Part shown: positions 1 to 10,701 of the stretch, one piece after another
Layout of the letters: each line of letters opens with the position of its first letter
How positions within the stretch are numbered: position 1 is the stretch's first letter
Source of the DNA: Aquilaria yunnanensis
Lineage: Eukaryota > Streptophyta > Magnoliopsida > Malvales > Thymelaeaceae
Direction: 5' to 3'
DNA: 64,000 bases
Assembly: GCA_039654915.1 (NCBI GenBank)
Contig: CM077597.1
Span: forward strand, 32,648,001 to 32,712,000
The notes under the pieces: model-generated
What the model was told of the DNA's origin: nothing
The model's input: the letters and a program-made list of their open reading frames with translations, nothing else
The model's database searches: none
Program-made: the position numbers and the translations under genes

Positions 1-39
1 CAAGGATGTTTTAAGATCAGTATATAAACGATGCCATCA

Positions 40-520
40 AAGACCTAAAACAAGCTGACTTTGATGCACTAAAACAATACAACCTTAGTGTTTTGGAATA
101 TGAACATAGGTTCAACCAACTTGTGAGACATGCACCACAATACCACGGGTTGGAAGAACTTAAAGCAAAAAGGTTTGTCAGAGGTCTGAGACTAGATATC
201 AAGAGAGCTGTTAGGCCATTCAATGCCATTACCTATCATGATGTTGTTCAGAAGGCTTTACTAGTGAAACAGGAAGAGTATGAAAGTAAATGGTTTCCCA
301 GTCGACTAGGAGAGACCAACCAGGTTTGAAGACTGCAAAAGCCAATGACAGGTAAGGACACTGCTAAGGTTGGAAAACCTAATATGGATGGAAAGGCCAA
401 GAGTAAGTTTGTTGGCCCAAGGTGTCCTTGATGCAAGAAACTCCATGGCAAGAAGTCATGTTACTTTGAGACACAAGAATGTCTTAGATGTGGTTCTTTG
501 GATCACTAGATCAAAGACTA
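40..520 (+). pseudogene. gag: Chr-1 gag (capsid C-terminus and zinc knuckle), broken
   Basis: An open stretch at 93-329 has the retrotransposon gag wording 'EYEHRFNQLVRHAPQ' and 'FVRGLRLDIKRAV', which belongs to the capsid C-terminal half. After a stop at 327, the same protein continues in disturbed frames. At about 429-510 there are two Cys-rich knots, with stops replacing residues in the second CCHC knuckle ('CLRCGSLDH' then a stop). Gag packages the RNA in virus-like particles in the cytoplasm; this copy cannot make a full protein. It is the first part of the Chr-1 polyprotein. Confidence 0.85.
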
Positions 521-524
521 TCGT

Positions 525-1262
525 TTGGTCCAAAGAATAGGGCAAGGCGAGCAAGGCCAGAATAGGCCTAATAAACCAGCTGCTAGAGAAGTTCAGCTAA
601 GAGGTGCTCCAGTAGTACCAAGGCCACAAGTGCAGAAAGCTAGAAAAGTTTTCCAGATTGACAAATGGGAGACATCCCAAAAAAGGGCACTTAAAGGTAA
701 CATTTATTTAAATGGTATGTCTTTCAGTGCATTGTTTAACACTGGTGCCTCAATGTCTATTGCGGCTAGGAAGTCAGTTAAATTTATGAAATTGCCTATT
801 GAATTCATGCCTAACATATCATTAATAAGAATAGTAGGTAGTTAATGTCTTTTCACTAATGAACTAGTTAAGGACTGTGGGCTAGAAGTAGAAAAGACCA
901 AGATTATGACTGATCTGCTAGTGTTGAATATTCCACAATATGATATTGTTCTAGGTATGAATTGGTTGGCTATGCATGGTATAAAGATTGATTGTGCTAA
1001 AAGAGAAATCACATTGCCTAGTAATGAAATGCGTGCATTAGTGAATTCTAAGGAGTTAGTGTATGAAATGCATGGCATGGAACTAGAAGTGTTAAATGAG
1101 ATTCCTGTTATTTTTGAAGATGAATACTATGCATTAAAAAATGTTGACATTGAGGAAGAAGTTAGTAGGATACCTATAGTGAAAGACTATCCACAAGTCT
1201 TCCCTAAAGATTTCTTAGGTATTCCTCCTCCCAGAGAGATTGAATTTGAGATTAAACTATAG
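525..1262 (+). pseudogene. Chr-1 aspartic protease, broken
   Basis: The retropepsin-like domain lies at 640-960. The active-site motif that normally reads D-T/S-G-A-S here reads 'FNTGAS' at 735-750, so the catalytic Asp is Asn (codon at 738-740). A stop follows at 843-845, then the second part 'DIVLGMNWLAMHGIKIDC' continues in frame at about 950-1000. The open frame at 906-1262 also holds the linker into RT ('PQVFPKDFLGIPPPREIEF') and ends in a stop at the start of the RT domain. The enzyme would cut the polyprotein; the missing Asp and the stops mean it is inactive. Confidence 0.87.
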
Positions 1263-2570
1263 CCTGAAGCTACACCAGTATCCATACATCCTTATAGAAT
1301 GCCAATCATAGAGATGACTAAGCTCAAGAAACAACTTGACAAATTGCTTGAAAAAGGGTTCATAAGACCAAGTGTTTTACCATAGGAAGCTCCAGTTCTC
1401 TTTGTGAAACAGAAGGATGAATCTTTGAGATTGTGCATTAACTAAAGAAAGGTAAATGCTATGACCATCAAGAACAAGTATCTACTCCCTAGGATTGAGG
1501 ATATATTTGATCAACTCAAGGGAGCAAAGATTTTCTCTAAAATTGATTTGAGATCAAGGTACTTTCAGTTAAGGGTAAAAAAGGAGGATATACGTAAAGA
1601 CAACATTTAGAATAAGATGTGGACATTATGATTACAAAGTCATGCCTTTCGGCTTGACTAACGCCCCTGCTGCATTCACGGACTTAATGAATCGTGTGGT
1701 CAAACCATACTTGGACAAGTTTATAGTGGTGTTCATCGATGAAATCCTAGTGTGTTCCAAGGATAAAATTGAACATGAGCATCACTGAAGAATTTTCTTG
1801 AACACACTGTTAGACAATCGGCTGCATGCTAAATTTTGGTTAAATGAAGTGTTTTTCCTAGGAAACATCATTGCTGCACAAGGCCTTAGAACAGACCCTG
1901 AAAAGGTCAAGACTGTGCAAGAGTGGGAAAGACCTAAGATTGCAAAGGAAATCAGAAGCTTCCTAGGATTAGCAAGCTATTATAGGAGATTTGTATCAAA
2001 ATTCTCCATGATTGCCTCACTCTTTACTCAACTAACCACGAAGGGTCAAAAGTTTGGGTGGACTGAAAAATATTGAAAGAGCTTTCAGGAGCTAAAGAGC
2101 AAGTTGATTCAATCTCCAGTGTTAATTTTTCCAAATCCAAGCAAGCCTTATATCCTTTATATATATGCATCTATATCTGGTTTAGGATGTGTGTTGATGC
2201 AAGAAAGGAATGTGATTGCCTATGGGTTAAGGAAATTGAGACCCCGTGAGCAAAATAACCCCACCCATGACCTAGAGCTTGCTGTAGTGATCTTTGCCTT
2301 AAAGTAATGGAGGCATTTCCTAATGGGAAGCTCATTTGTGATATTTGCTGACCATAAAGCCTAAAGTACTTGTTCACTCAGAAAGAGTTGAACATGAGGC
2401 AAGGAAAATGGTTGGAGTATATTAAACACTATGACTGTAGCATTGAGTATACTGAGGGCAAAGGCAATCTAGTGGCGGATGCCTTAAGTATAAAATGCAT
2501 TGGGTTGCTAAAAGGTGGATCTTCAGTAGAGACTAATGAGGAGAATAGTTTGCTATGCCTTTGGCATAAG
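1263..2570 (+). pseudogene. Chr-1 reverse transcriptase and RNase H, broken
   Basis: The RT fingers and palm are readable as '[13 protein letters not shown]', '[19 protein letters not shown]' and '[11 protein letters not shown]'. The last is the catalytic box, normally FIDD, with the second Asp changed to Glu at 1741-1743. Frameshifts lie near 1590-1620 and a stop near 1788. The thumb and connection ('IRSFLGLASYYRRFVSKF') are open at 1798-2076. RNase H follows at 2104-2307; the expected 'Y-T-D-A-S' reads 'YIYAS' near 2160-2172, so an active-site Asp is lost as well. The stretch at 2370-2576 is the end of RNase H ('[12 protein letters not shown]'). Both enzymes would be inactive. Confidence 0.9.
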
Positions 2571-2739
2571 TGGTAACAGTAGGAAGGAGCACAAGTGAAT
2601 ATGTTAACTATTCATTTTGGGTGGATTGATAAGATAAGGAAAATGCAAAAAGCAAACCCAAATCTGAAGAAGATTTCAGGAGAAGACAAAGGGCCCTTGT
2701 ATGAATTCTTTACCTAAAGCGAGGACTATTGCACTTCAA

Positions 2740-4078
2740 AGATAAAATATATATGCTTAGTGAGCAAGAACTCAGAAATGAGAAACTTGAGGAAGCTCAC
2801 ACTAGTAAACTAAATATCCATCCTGGAAGTGAGAAGATGTACAAAGACTTGAGAACACATTTTCGGTGGCCAAACATAAAGAAGGACATAGCCATATAAG
2901 TCTCTAAATGTGCCATATGCCAAAAGATAATGGTGGAGCATCAGAAGCCAGTAGGAACACTATAGACTCTATTAATTCTAGTGAGGAAGTGGGGTAACAT
3001 CATTATGGATTTCTTAACTGGGTTGCCTATGACCAGAATAAGGCATGACACAATCTGGGTTATTGTGGAAAGGCTAACCAAGTGTGCCCATTTCTTACCA
3101 ATGAAGATCATAGACTCAATAAAAAAGTTAGCACAAATGTACATCAAAGAGATGGTAAGGTTGTAAGGAGTGCCAAACTCCATAGTGTCAGATAGAGATC
3201 CAAGGTTTATAGCCAGATTTTGGAATGCATTTCACAAATCACTGGGAACCAAAATCTACCTGAGCATTGCATACCACCCTCAGAAAGAAGGACAGACTGA
3301 GAGGGTGATTCAAATACTTGAAGACATGCTCAGGAGCTGTATCTTGGATTTCAAAGGAGAATGGGACCAACATTTACCTTTGGTGGAATTTTCTTACAAC
3401 ATTAGTTATCAAAGTACCATTAGTGTGGCACCTTATAAAGCCTTTTATGGGAGAAGGTGCATGACACCCCATTGTTTAGTGGAAGCCTCAAATAGGCTAG
3501 AGTTAGGTCCTGAGATTGTTGAAGAAATGACAAGCAAAATTAAGAAGATATAGGAAAGGTTAAGGATAGCCAATGAAAGGACCACTGCTTATGTGAACAA
3601 AAGAAAAAGAGAATTGGAGTTTGAGGTTGGTGATAAAGTATGGCCCAAAGTAGCACTAACAAAAGGCATTATCAGGTTTGGCAAAAGAAGTAAACTAGCT
3701 CTAAGGTACATTGGTCCTTATGAGATATTGGATAAAGTTGGCAAGGTGGCTTATAGGTTAGCTTTACCGCCAAGTATGTCATGTGTCCATAATGTTTTCC
3801 ATGTTAGTATGCTTAAGAAGTGCCGGTTAGACACAAAGCATGTTATAGCAGTGGAAGACATACAATTAGAGCCTAATCTGACATATAGAGAGAAACCTAG
3901 AGCTATCTTAACTAAGGATACCAGAAGGCTAAGGAACAAACTGATTCCCATGGTTAAAGTACAATGGTCAAACCATTCTGAAGGAGAGACAACCTGGGAA
4001 ACTGAGAAGGAAATCCTGGAAAAGTATCTAGTTGAGTACCTCAAGCTAAGGGCAATTTTAGAGGGCCAAAATTTTTAA
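2740..4078 (+). pseudogene. Chr-1 integrase and chromodomain, broken
   Basis: The zinc-binding region ('FRWPNIKKDIA', 'CAICQK') is at about 2820-2935. The catalytic core is at 2981-3553, with the first Asp in 'IIMDFLTGLP', the second in 'IVSDRDPRF' and the Glu in 'EGQTERVIQ', all still present. Stops interrupt it at 3164 and 3551. The open frame 3593-4078 carries the GPY/F-type module ('ALRYIGPYEIL'), the linker 'VHNVFHVSMLKKC' and a C-terminal chromodomain ('KVQWSNHSEGETTWETEKE'), which in this family targets insertion to marked chromatin. It ends 12 bp before the LTR. The chromodomain itself is the best-preserved part. Confidence 0.93.
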
Positions 4079-4090
4079 GGAGGGGAGAAA
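4076..4090 (+). promoter_or_regulatory. polypurine tract of Chr-1
   Basis: A purine run (AAGGAGGGGAGAAA) directly precedes the LTR start TGTTAC at 4091. It is the expected plus-strand primer site. The equivalent sites precede the LTRs at 39154 and 44312. Confidence 0.85.
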
Positions 4091-6297
4091 TGTTACTACC
4101 TCAACAAATAGGAAAATTATAGTATAAAGGCATAATGGTTATAAACCATTATATTGCATGATTTTCCCTAGAGTGAATGGAATGTGAAGGGTAAAGTTTA
4201 TAATCAACACCTCCTTAAAAGATCCGCACAATGGTTACTTGATCCTCAAGAAAACCCTGAAGGATTGCTTGGTCAACAAGTAACCTATGGACTTTATTAT
4301 AAGATTTCAAGACTTGGGTACTCAATTATACAAATTTAAAAAAGAGGTTTAGAGGGATTTGAATGGTATGGAAGCAATTTTTGGAGGCTAAATTTCATAA
4401 AGGAAACAAAGGCTATTATTCAAGAACCTAGGACAACTAGGTTTCCAATTGTTCACAAAAAAATAACTTAAGGATGGGAGTATCATTGACAAGGGTGAAA
4501 AGTGGCAATTTTTAGCATTATCATAGCCTCTTATTTCCAGAAAATAAGGTAAAAAAGGTGGGCTAAGGATTAGCCAAAAAGTCTTTGCTTAAGACATACT
4601 TATAGTGACCTAAGTGAGGGTTAATGTTAAACTAATTAAGTCAAGTAAAATATCTTGATTTCTCTCCATTTCTTGGCCATTTTCATCCCCCATCAGACAC
4701 AACCTATTGCTTATCTCCTCCATAAGCTTCCATAGCAACCATATCTCAATCTATCAAGAAATCACAAAGGAAAGCAACCACATGCACTAAGGACAAGAAA
4801 ACCCCTAGTTTTTGGGTTTGTTGTCCAACATTTGTTATAATCAGCCTTCAAGGCCCAGGGTAAGGGTTTTATCTAGGTTTCATGGATGTTTATTTTTCAA
4901 TACAAATGCCCAAATATCTATGAAGCTAAGACCCTAAGCTTGGAAGAGAGCCAAGAGCTTGATGAACCAAGTTTAGGTTAAGGGAGAAATTGCACCTAGG
5001 GTTTCAGCCCTACAGCTTTGGTGCTCTGTTATGGCAGTGATATTTGGGGTTTCTAGAGCCCAAGTTAGTAATAAATAATATCTAATGACCTCCTAAGACC
5101 AAGCAATATCTTGGGGAGGGCTGCCATAATGAGTTCTTAATGTTTATTTGAATGATTCTGGACTAACCCTAAAGTGTTATTGCTGCCAGCATTGCATATG
5201 TTTGTTGCTGTGTTTGTTTGTGCATTTGGATCGATATACTTATGTATTCATACTATATTTTTGTGCCTTTTGATTTTAGTTATATGACTAGAGTTTGAAG
5301 ATTTTATTGATAAGCCCTTGCTAAGTTTCATTCAAAAAACATACCCCATTTCTATCCATTTCAGGAACACCTAAAAGAGAGCCTTAAAACTAATAGTTGT
5401 AGTTTGAATTTCTCTATGAAATTTTAGTTATATTAACTTCCATATTTTATTTTTAAACTAGAAAGTTTCATGATATTTGGAGCACATTAGCTATTTTTAG
5501 AAATGGTACTTTCTGCCTTACGTAGCAGCTGGTCCCTTCAAGTTTCTGGAGTGCTTAGTGCTTTTGAAGTTCTCCAAGAAGCTTAGTGTACGTCTTAACT
5601 AAGTTATGTCATGTATGTAGTTCATAAATGCATCTAAATAAGTTGGGTATGTTTTATGTGTAGTGTTAGAAGGATATATGCATCAATGAGTGTAGTTTGA
5701 AGTGTATATATAATATTGTCCATATGGTGTTTATGGGCTATGTTGTTGGCATTTTTATGAATGATGGTTAAAAGGATTGTAAATTTAGGGGAATGGTTTT
5801 CCTAGGTGAATAAGACATGTGTGGACACTGCCAAGAGGGTTTTGCACCTGAAAATGGAGTGTATGAATATTATGATATTTTGTATGGGTATAATGGTCAA
5901 TAGTGGCTAAAATTTTGTACCCTGTACTCCAGTTCCCATAGGTTTTTGTACATAAACAATTTGGCAATGAAATTTTGACCAAATCTAGAACACCTCAATA
6001 TAAATAAGTTGGATTTTGAATCACTAGATTTGGTGCCCTATAGCTAGAGTTATGGCCTGTCAAAATTGGCTGATTTTGTTGAGCACTGTTCATTTGGTCA
6101 TTTCTACCCGGTTAAGTGTAAAATCCATAATTGTAAACTTAAAATTGATTTAATGTCTCAATGCTATTTCCCTATGAAGGTTTAAGTGTATTAAAGGGTT
6201 TAAACTTTTAGGGCATGGGAGAACATGGGTAGAATTTGAGTTGGAGATGGTGTGAAAGTTTCGACAGATAAAATGCACACCAATAGCATCATGGGTA
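4091..6297 (+). repeat. L1-family LTR, 3' LTR of Chr-1, truncated at its 3' end
   Basis: The LTR starts with TGTTACTACCTC right after the purine tract. Its body aligns with the solo L1 LTRs at 10702, 32834 and 50040, with the same blocks in order. They include the hairpin at the start, a block about 'agagccaagagcttgatgaaccaag', and the late block 'gttcatttggtca'. The last 300-400 bp of a full L1 LTR (about 2.45 kb, ending GGGTAACA) are missing; the sequence switches to an unrelated LTR near 6298. It is the most divergent L1 copy in the window. Confidence 0.85.
4111..4167 (+). other. stem-loop near the start of the L1 LTR (Chr-1 copy)
   Basis: Outer arms GGAAAATTAT and ATGATTTTCC enclose inner arms ATAATGGTT and AACCATTAT. 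The same two-level stem-loop is present in the other four L1 starts. In this copy two outer base pairs differ from those copies on both sides (C-G to T-A and G-C to A-T), so pairing is kept. Confidence 0.7.
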
Positions 6298-6875
6298 GAA
6301 TTTATGATCATTGCCAACGTGGTAAGAGCCTATTGGGTTGCACACATAGAGCTATTTGGATAATTAGAGTGCATGGGCTAATTATTTGGGTTATGGTTTC
6401 ACTTTAATTTTGTATTAATAATGGGCCCAAGAGTTTAGCCATTATTAAGCCCGAAATTAAAGCCTAATTGGATTAGGGCTTTGAAACCCATTAGGCCTGG
6501 AAGTTGAGTCTCACTATAAATACAACTTTTAGTGAGAAATTCAAAGATTTCCTTGCCTTAGCCTCCCAAAAGGACAGCCGCACTCTTCTCTTGGAATTCC
6601 TTAGAGGACGCAAGCTAGCACTACGAGCGCAAGAGAAACACATCTGCTGGGACGTGGTGGAAGCATGGTGATCCCGAGAGGCTCGTGTGGATACCATAGA
6701 GAGCTTGAACATGTCAACTGTTCAGGTTTTTTTATTCAACTCTATAGTTGAGTGAGAGATCTCAACCAAAAATTAGGTATGAAAATTTTTGAACACCCAG
6801 TTTACCCCGTTTCACTTGGATCCTGGAGGGTTTCGGTTAAATTTCGCTGCTCTGTTTGGCTCCCGAAACCCAACA
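6298..6875 (+). repeat. LK-family LTR fragment, 5'-truncated
   Basis: This matches the last 580 bp or so of the LK LTR at 40555-41969 and, inverted, the LTR at 27908-29317. It keeps the TATA box CTATAAATA at 6513-6521, the downstream transcribed part, and the end CTCCCGAAACCCAACA. The left two thirds are absent; the junction with the L1 LTR lies at about 6297-6303. The superfamily cannot be told because no internal region is present. Confidence 0.8.
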
Positions 6876-7255
6876 GGAGGTACTTAGATGAGGGAGCTGA
6901 TCCTTTTCTGTTTCCCATCAAGTGGGACTCGGTGTCGACAGAGGTTCTGCATGCTGTTCGCGTCTACCCTCCTACCTTGGTCAATTCAAAGATCATCGAC
7001 CCTCCTTTATCTCCTGCTTTGGTTGATCCCCCTAACGCTTATGACCTTCTTAAAGCCCTAATTTTGGTGCAACTGCTTTAAGGGGATATCTCCTATTCTA
7101 TCTTTGTATCTCGTAAGTGTTTTTCTTATTATCATTTTTCTCCTTTGACAACTCACATTGATACCTCATTTTTTATAGAGATGCATGAAGACTTTAATTC
7201 CTAGTTCTACTGACTAGCCTTTCTTACCTAGGAGCATATGGAGGATGGAAAGAAC
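6876..7255 (+). pseudogene. Tat-B antisense gene (aORF), end of exon 1, intron 1, start of exon 2
   Basis: The frame after the LK fragment reads 'DPFLFPIKWDSVSTEVLH', homologous to the exon-1 end of the aORF of Tat-A (about 17670-17760) and of Tat-C (about 49700-49880). An intron follows with a good donor GTAAGTG at 7113 and acceptor TTATAG ending at 7178 (66 bp), at the position of intron 1 in Tat-A. Exon 2 then begins 'agatgcatgaag' and is cut after 76 bases by the L3 LTR at 7256. It resumes at 10028. The start of exon 1 is lost. The function of this protein family is not known. Confidence 0.72.
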
Positions 7256-10027
7256 TGTTGTGCCCTAAACTGCCCCTAGCCCATCCGGACCTGATTACTC
7301 AAAACATGCAAGGGAAGTTTATTTACACAGAAGGGGCTTTTATTACTCACTAAGACTTATGGGAACGAACCCCAGGATACTTACTGGTACTAGCTCGTTA
7401 AATTCTTGTTTTAAAGGTTAAGTTTTATTGTTCTCGGAAACAAGCTAGCACCTATGTGGAAATTATGCGTTCATGACATGATCTTTTTCAAGCGTAGCCA
7501 AGAACATGCATGGCAACCAAAACACCAAGTCCAAGTTTGATAACTTATTTTCATGCATATGCCTTGCATGCTTATGTGTATTTTGGTATTCACTAGTGCA
7601 CGTATTCACTTGATTCCACTAGATGCACTTTAGTTCACATGCATCCCTTAGTTCACATGTTCACATACATGCTCTTAATTTCTTTAGAAGCCAATCTTTA
7701 GCACATGCATCCAATTTCATGCTTTTCCAAGTTCACTTGTATATTCTTCCTTAAGTGCACATACATAGCCCAGATATTGCATGCTTCCATACTAAACATA
7801 GGCTTGTGGTCTTTTTGGTACTTAAACATTCATAAGCCCGAATTTATCAAAGAATGTACTCAACTTGTCCAAGTTCTTATTTAAGCCCAATACATGCATT
7901 TAGGTCCATTTTCATCATGCTTCAAGTTTCATGAAAAGCCTACACTTTATAAATCGTGCATAGGCCTTGGTAAGTCCACCAAGCAATAAAAAGCCCAAAA
8001 TGTCCAAAGTCCAATTACAAGCCATTTAAACCATGTTTGGCTAAAATTAACTAAGTCGATAAAGTTGGTCATTAAGGTGAGACCAACAAAATACACATGC
8101 TATCCAAGCAAGCCATAGAACACAAGTTTCCACCTTAAGACTTTGTTCCCACAACTCTAGAGTTCAAGTCTTGCACATAGAGTCCACACTTATTAGCTTG
8201 ATTACAAGCAACTTATAGTCCTTAAAATACTTAGAATACTTAGAAAAATTGAGCAATACCATACACCTACCAAAACCTTCACACAACACAAAGAGTATCC
8301 AATACTCTTAGCTTGATCTTTCAAGCACACCTTTTCCTACAAAAGTAGATAGGGCGGGTGAGTTATAAAACTCAATAAGGATTCCGTGGCATCCAATGCC
8401 TAACTTATGGCCTCCAATGCCTAACTTATGGCCTCCAAGGCCTAACATATGCCAAGGATGTAATGGCAATAATTATTCCAAGTTCCTGCAAAGAAAACAC
8501 TGAGACAAGAAAACAAAAGATACATGCATATACCATAATAATCATAATAGGGGGTTAGCATGCACATCCAAACAAAGAAGCACACAAACCCACACGCCAC
8601 TTAACACCTTTATTCACAGAAAGGCAACAAGCATCCCTCATATTTTATGTCCATATTTCATATACTTAATGTTTTCAAAGAGCTCACTTAGCATAGGAAT
8701 TAAGGTGGCCTACTTAAATCCTAGCCCGTAATGCTTGCTTAACTTAGCTCATAATCGAAACAGAATTGCCGAAGAAATAACACAACTTAGCCCTCTTAGC
8801 ACTCCTAGGATCACATGGTTACAATGACCATCACCTAGGGGCCCTAATACTCAAAGAGCATAAGAATCCTTACCCAAAATGAACCTTAGCAACCAAGTTG
8901 CCCGAAAGCTTTAGAAGCATGATTTCCTTTGTCTTCCTTGCTTGTTGTAGCTAGAACTTGTTTTCTAGCCCGAAAACCTATAATGGCCAAATATGTTAGC
9001 AAACCATAACCTTGCTTTTCTTATCTTAAAGAACATAAAATACCAAGAACACTTGGTGTTTACTTACTAAACCTTAACTAGGAGGTAAGGCCGAAAGTTG
9101 AGCTTGATTCCTAGTTTCCAATGGACTTAAAAGCTTATGTATGCAAAGAGCACCTTGATTGGAGCTCAAAACCACCAAGAAATGATGGTGGCCGAAACTT
9201 CCTCCTTGGTTTTCTTTGAATTCTTCACTTGATTCTTGTTCCTTATGGCTTTAGAGCTTGAAATCTACCAAGAACAGTTGGTTTTTGTTTGAGGAAGCTT
9301 ATGAACTTGATATGGCCGAATGGTTTGAGGAAGAAAAGAGTTGGAAATGTGTTTGGAATGGAAAGAACAAGTGATGGCCGAATGTGAGAGAGGAGGAGAG
9401 AGTTTGAGAGCAAAATGAGTTGTTTGAGTGCATGAAGTGAATGAAATGAGGATGGAGGAGTGATGGCTGGTTATGGGAGTGCTTAGTGGAGCTTGAGTGG
9501 TGCCATAAACTATTCTAAGTGGGAGGCATAATGGGGGACAAGGTGGAAGAGAAGCATGGTCAAGGCATGGGCTTTAATAAAGAATAGGTGAGTGTGGGGG
9601 ACATAGGTGAGTGGAGGTATGGGTTGGGTGAGTGGAGGAATTTTTAATTGTGAGTGGAGGGTTGAGTGGAGCATTATTCTAATGGGGAAATTGGGGTGGC
9701 CGGCCATGGCATTTCTTGCCATGAAAGTTGGCCTAATTCCCTATTTAGTCCCTCATTTATTTGAATTTCGGCAATTGAGCCCAACTTACAAAAATTCCTT
9801 TGTTCAATTGAGTCCCGCACCGTTAAAATCCACCATTTTCACCACTAAATCTCTTGGCCTAAGCCAAGCTTAATTTCAAGAGTGTTCAACACTCAATTAT
9901 GCCCAAGCCATACTTAATTCAACGTCCCCTTAATTTAATTGAGCTTAATTCCCAATTAAGGAAAATTCTTATGCTCTTAATCCACTTAGCCCAGGACCTA
10001 ATCACTTTGGAATTTCCAGGGATTACA
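7256..10027 (-). repeat. solo LTR, L3 family, inserted in Tat-B aORF exon 2
   Basis: The element runs from TGTTGTGCCC to GGATTACA. It is bordered by AGAAC (7251-7255) and AGAAG (10028-10032), a TSD with one difference. The paralogous aORF at 52464 on shows the uninterrupted sequence. I infer minus-strand sense because a leader-like C/T-rich stretch ('ctctctcctcctctctcac') reads on the minus strand at about 9390-9415. Parts of the middle (8480-8600) resemble the L3 LTR at 35631-37661 (36660-36810), but the families are only distantly alike. No gag or pol is present inside. Confidence 0.72.
8387..8449. repeat. three tandem 21-bp repeats inside the L3 LTR
   Basis: Units start at 8387, 8408 and 8429, each a variant of 'tggcctccaatgcctaactta'. 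Confidence 0.85.
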
Positions 10028-10701
10028 AGAAGGCTGTTAAGAGGAAGCCTAAAATGAAAGCCTATGGCTGCCTTCTTTTGAAGAAGGCGTGTGATGTCTC
10101 CTTGTCGACTGACATCCCTCCTACAGAGCTGGCCCTCAAGCGAAGGGCTCCCTTGGACATGGGAATCCATCGTCTAGAGGATTTTGAGGCTGCAAACTGG
10201 AAAAGCTTGAGAATGAGGTCTCCACCCCAAGGTAAGTTCGTGAACTACTTCAGCCCAATTGGGAGCAATCATTGAAGAGGCCCTAGCTACTCAAGAGCCT
10301 AAGAAACAAAGGGAGAAGAAGAAAGCCAAAGGGCTTAGGGTGGTGGTTGAAAGATGCTGTTGAGATTTCAGATAGTGAAGGCATTTCTATATGAGTTGAA
10401 GTTCCTCCCCTAGCTTCGGCCACCTCAACTCCCATCTTTCTTCGTTACTTTTCAACGTATGAATTGATTGAAGATTGGTTGGGGACTGACATGACATATG
10501 AACTTCATCATGACCATCTAAGAGGAACTTTGATGCCTGACTAGATGGTGAAACATGAGGCCTGCTGCGTAACAAGAAATGCTCGCTTACCGAATGGGGC
10601 TGTTTTGAGCTTACCAATCTGGGACATCACCAAAGGCATGTCCTTTTCTTATCATGATGTCTCTGGAAAGATGGTTCCTTAGCTTTATCAAGTGGTGACC
10701 A
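10028..10701 (+). pseudogene. Tat-B aORF, exon 2 region, broken
   Basis: This continues the aORF interrupted at 7255. It aligns along its length with Tat-C 52464-53145: a basic stretch rich in Lys/Arg ('KKAVKRKPKMK'), then the block 'DIPPTELALKRRAPLDMGI'. At about 10430-10600 is a block matching 'TSTPIFLGYFLTYDLIEDWLG' of Tat-C. Several stops and indels break it (an open part is 10054-10275). The basic patch could be a nuclear localisation signal, an inference only. It ends at the L1 solo LTR. Confidence 0.7.

Larger units (their letters stand above)
1..4090 (+). mobile_element. Chr-1: decayed chromovirus (Ty3/gypsy) body, 5' end outside window
   Basis: This is the internal region of a Ty3/gypsy chromovirus read on the plus strand, in the order gag, protease, RT, RNase H, integrase, chromodomain, ending in a purine tract and an LTR. 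That order and the C-terminal chromodomain are diagnostic of plant chromoviruses; Tekay/Del-like is my best guess from the linker wording 'NVFHVSMLKK'. The frame is broken by many stops and small indels, so it is a pseudogenic copy. The left end and 5' LTR lie outside the window. Its closest relative here is Chr-2 at 38036-39753, which shares both chromodomain wording and LTR family L1. Confidence 0.93.
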
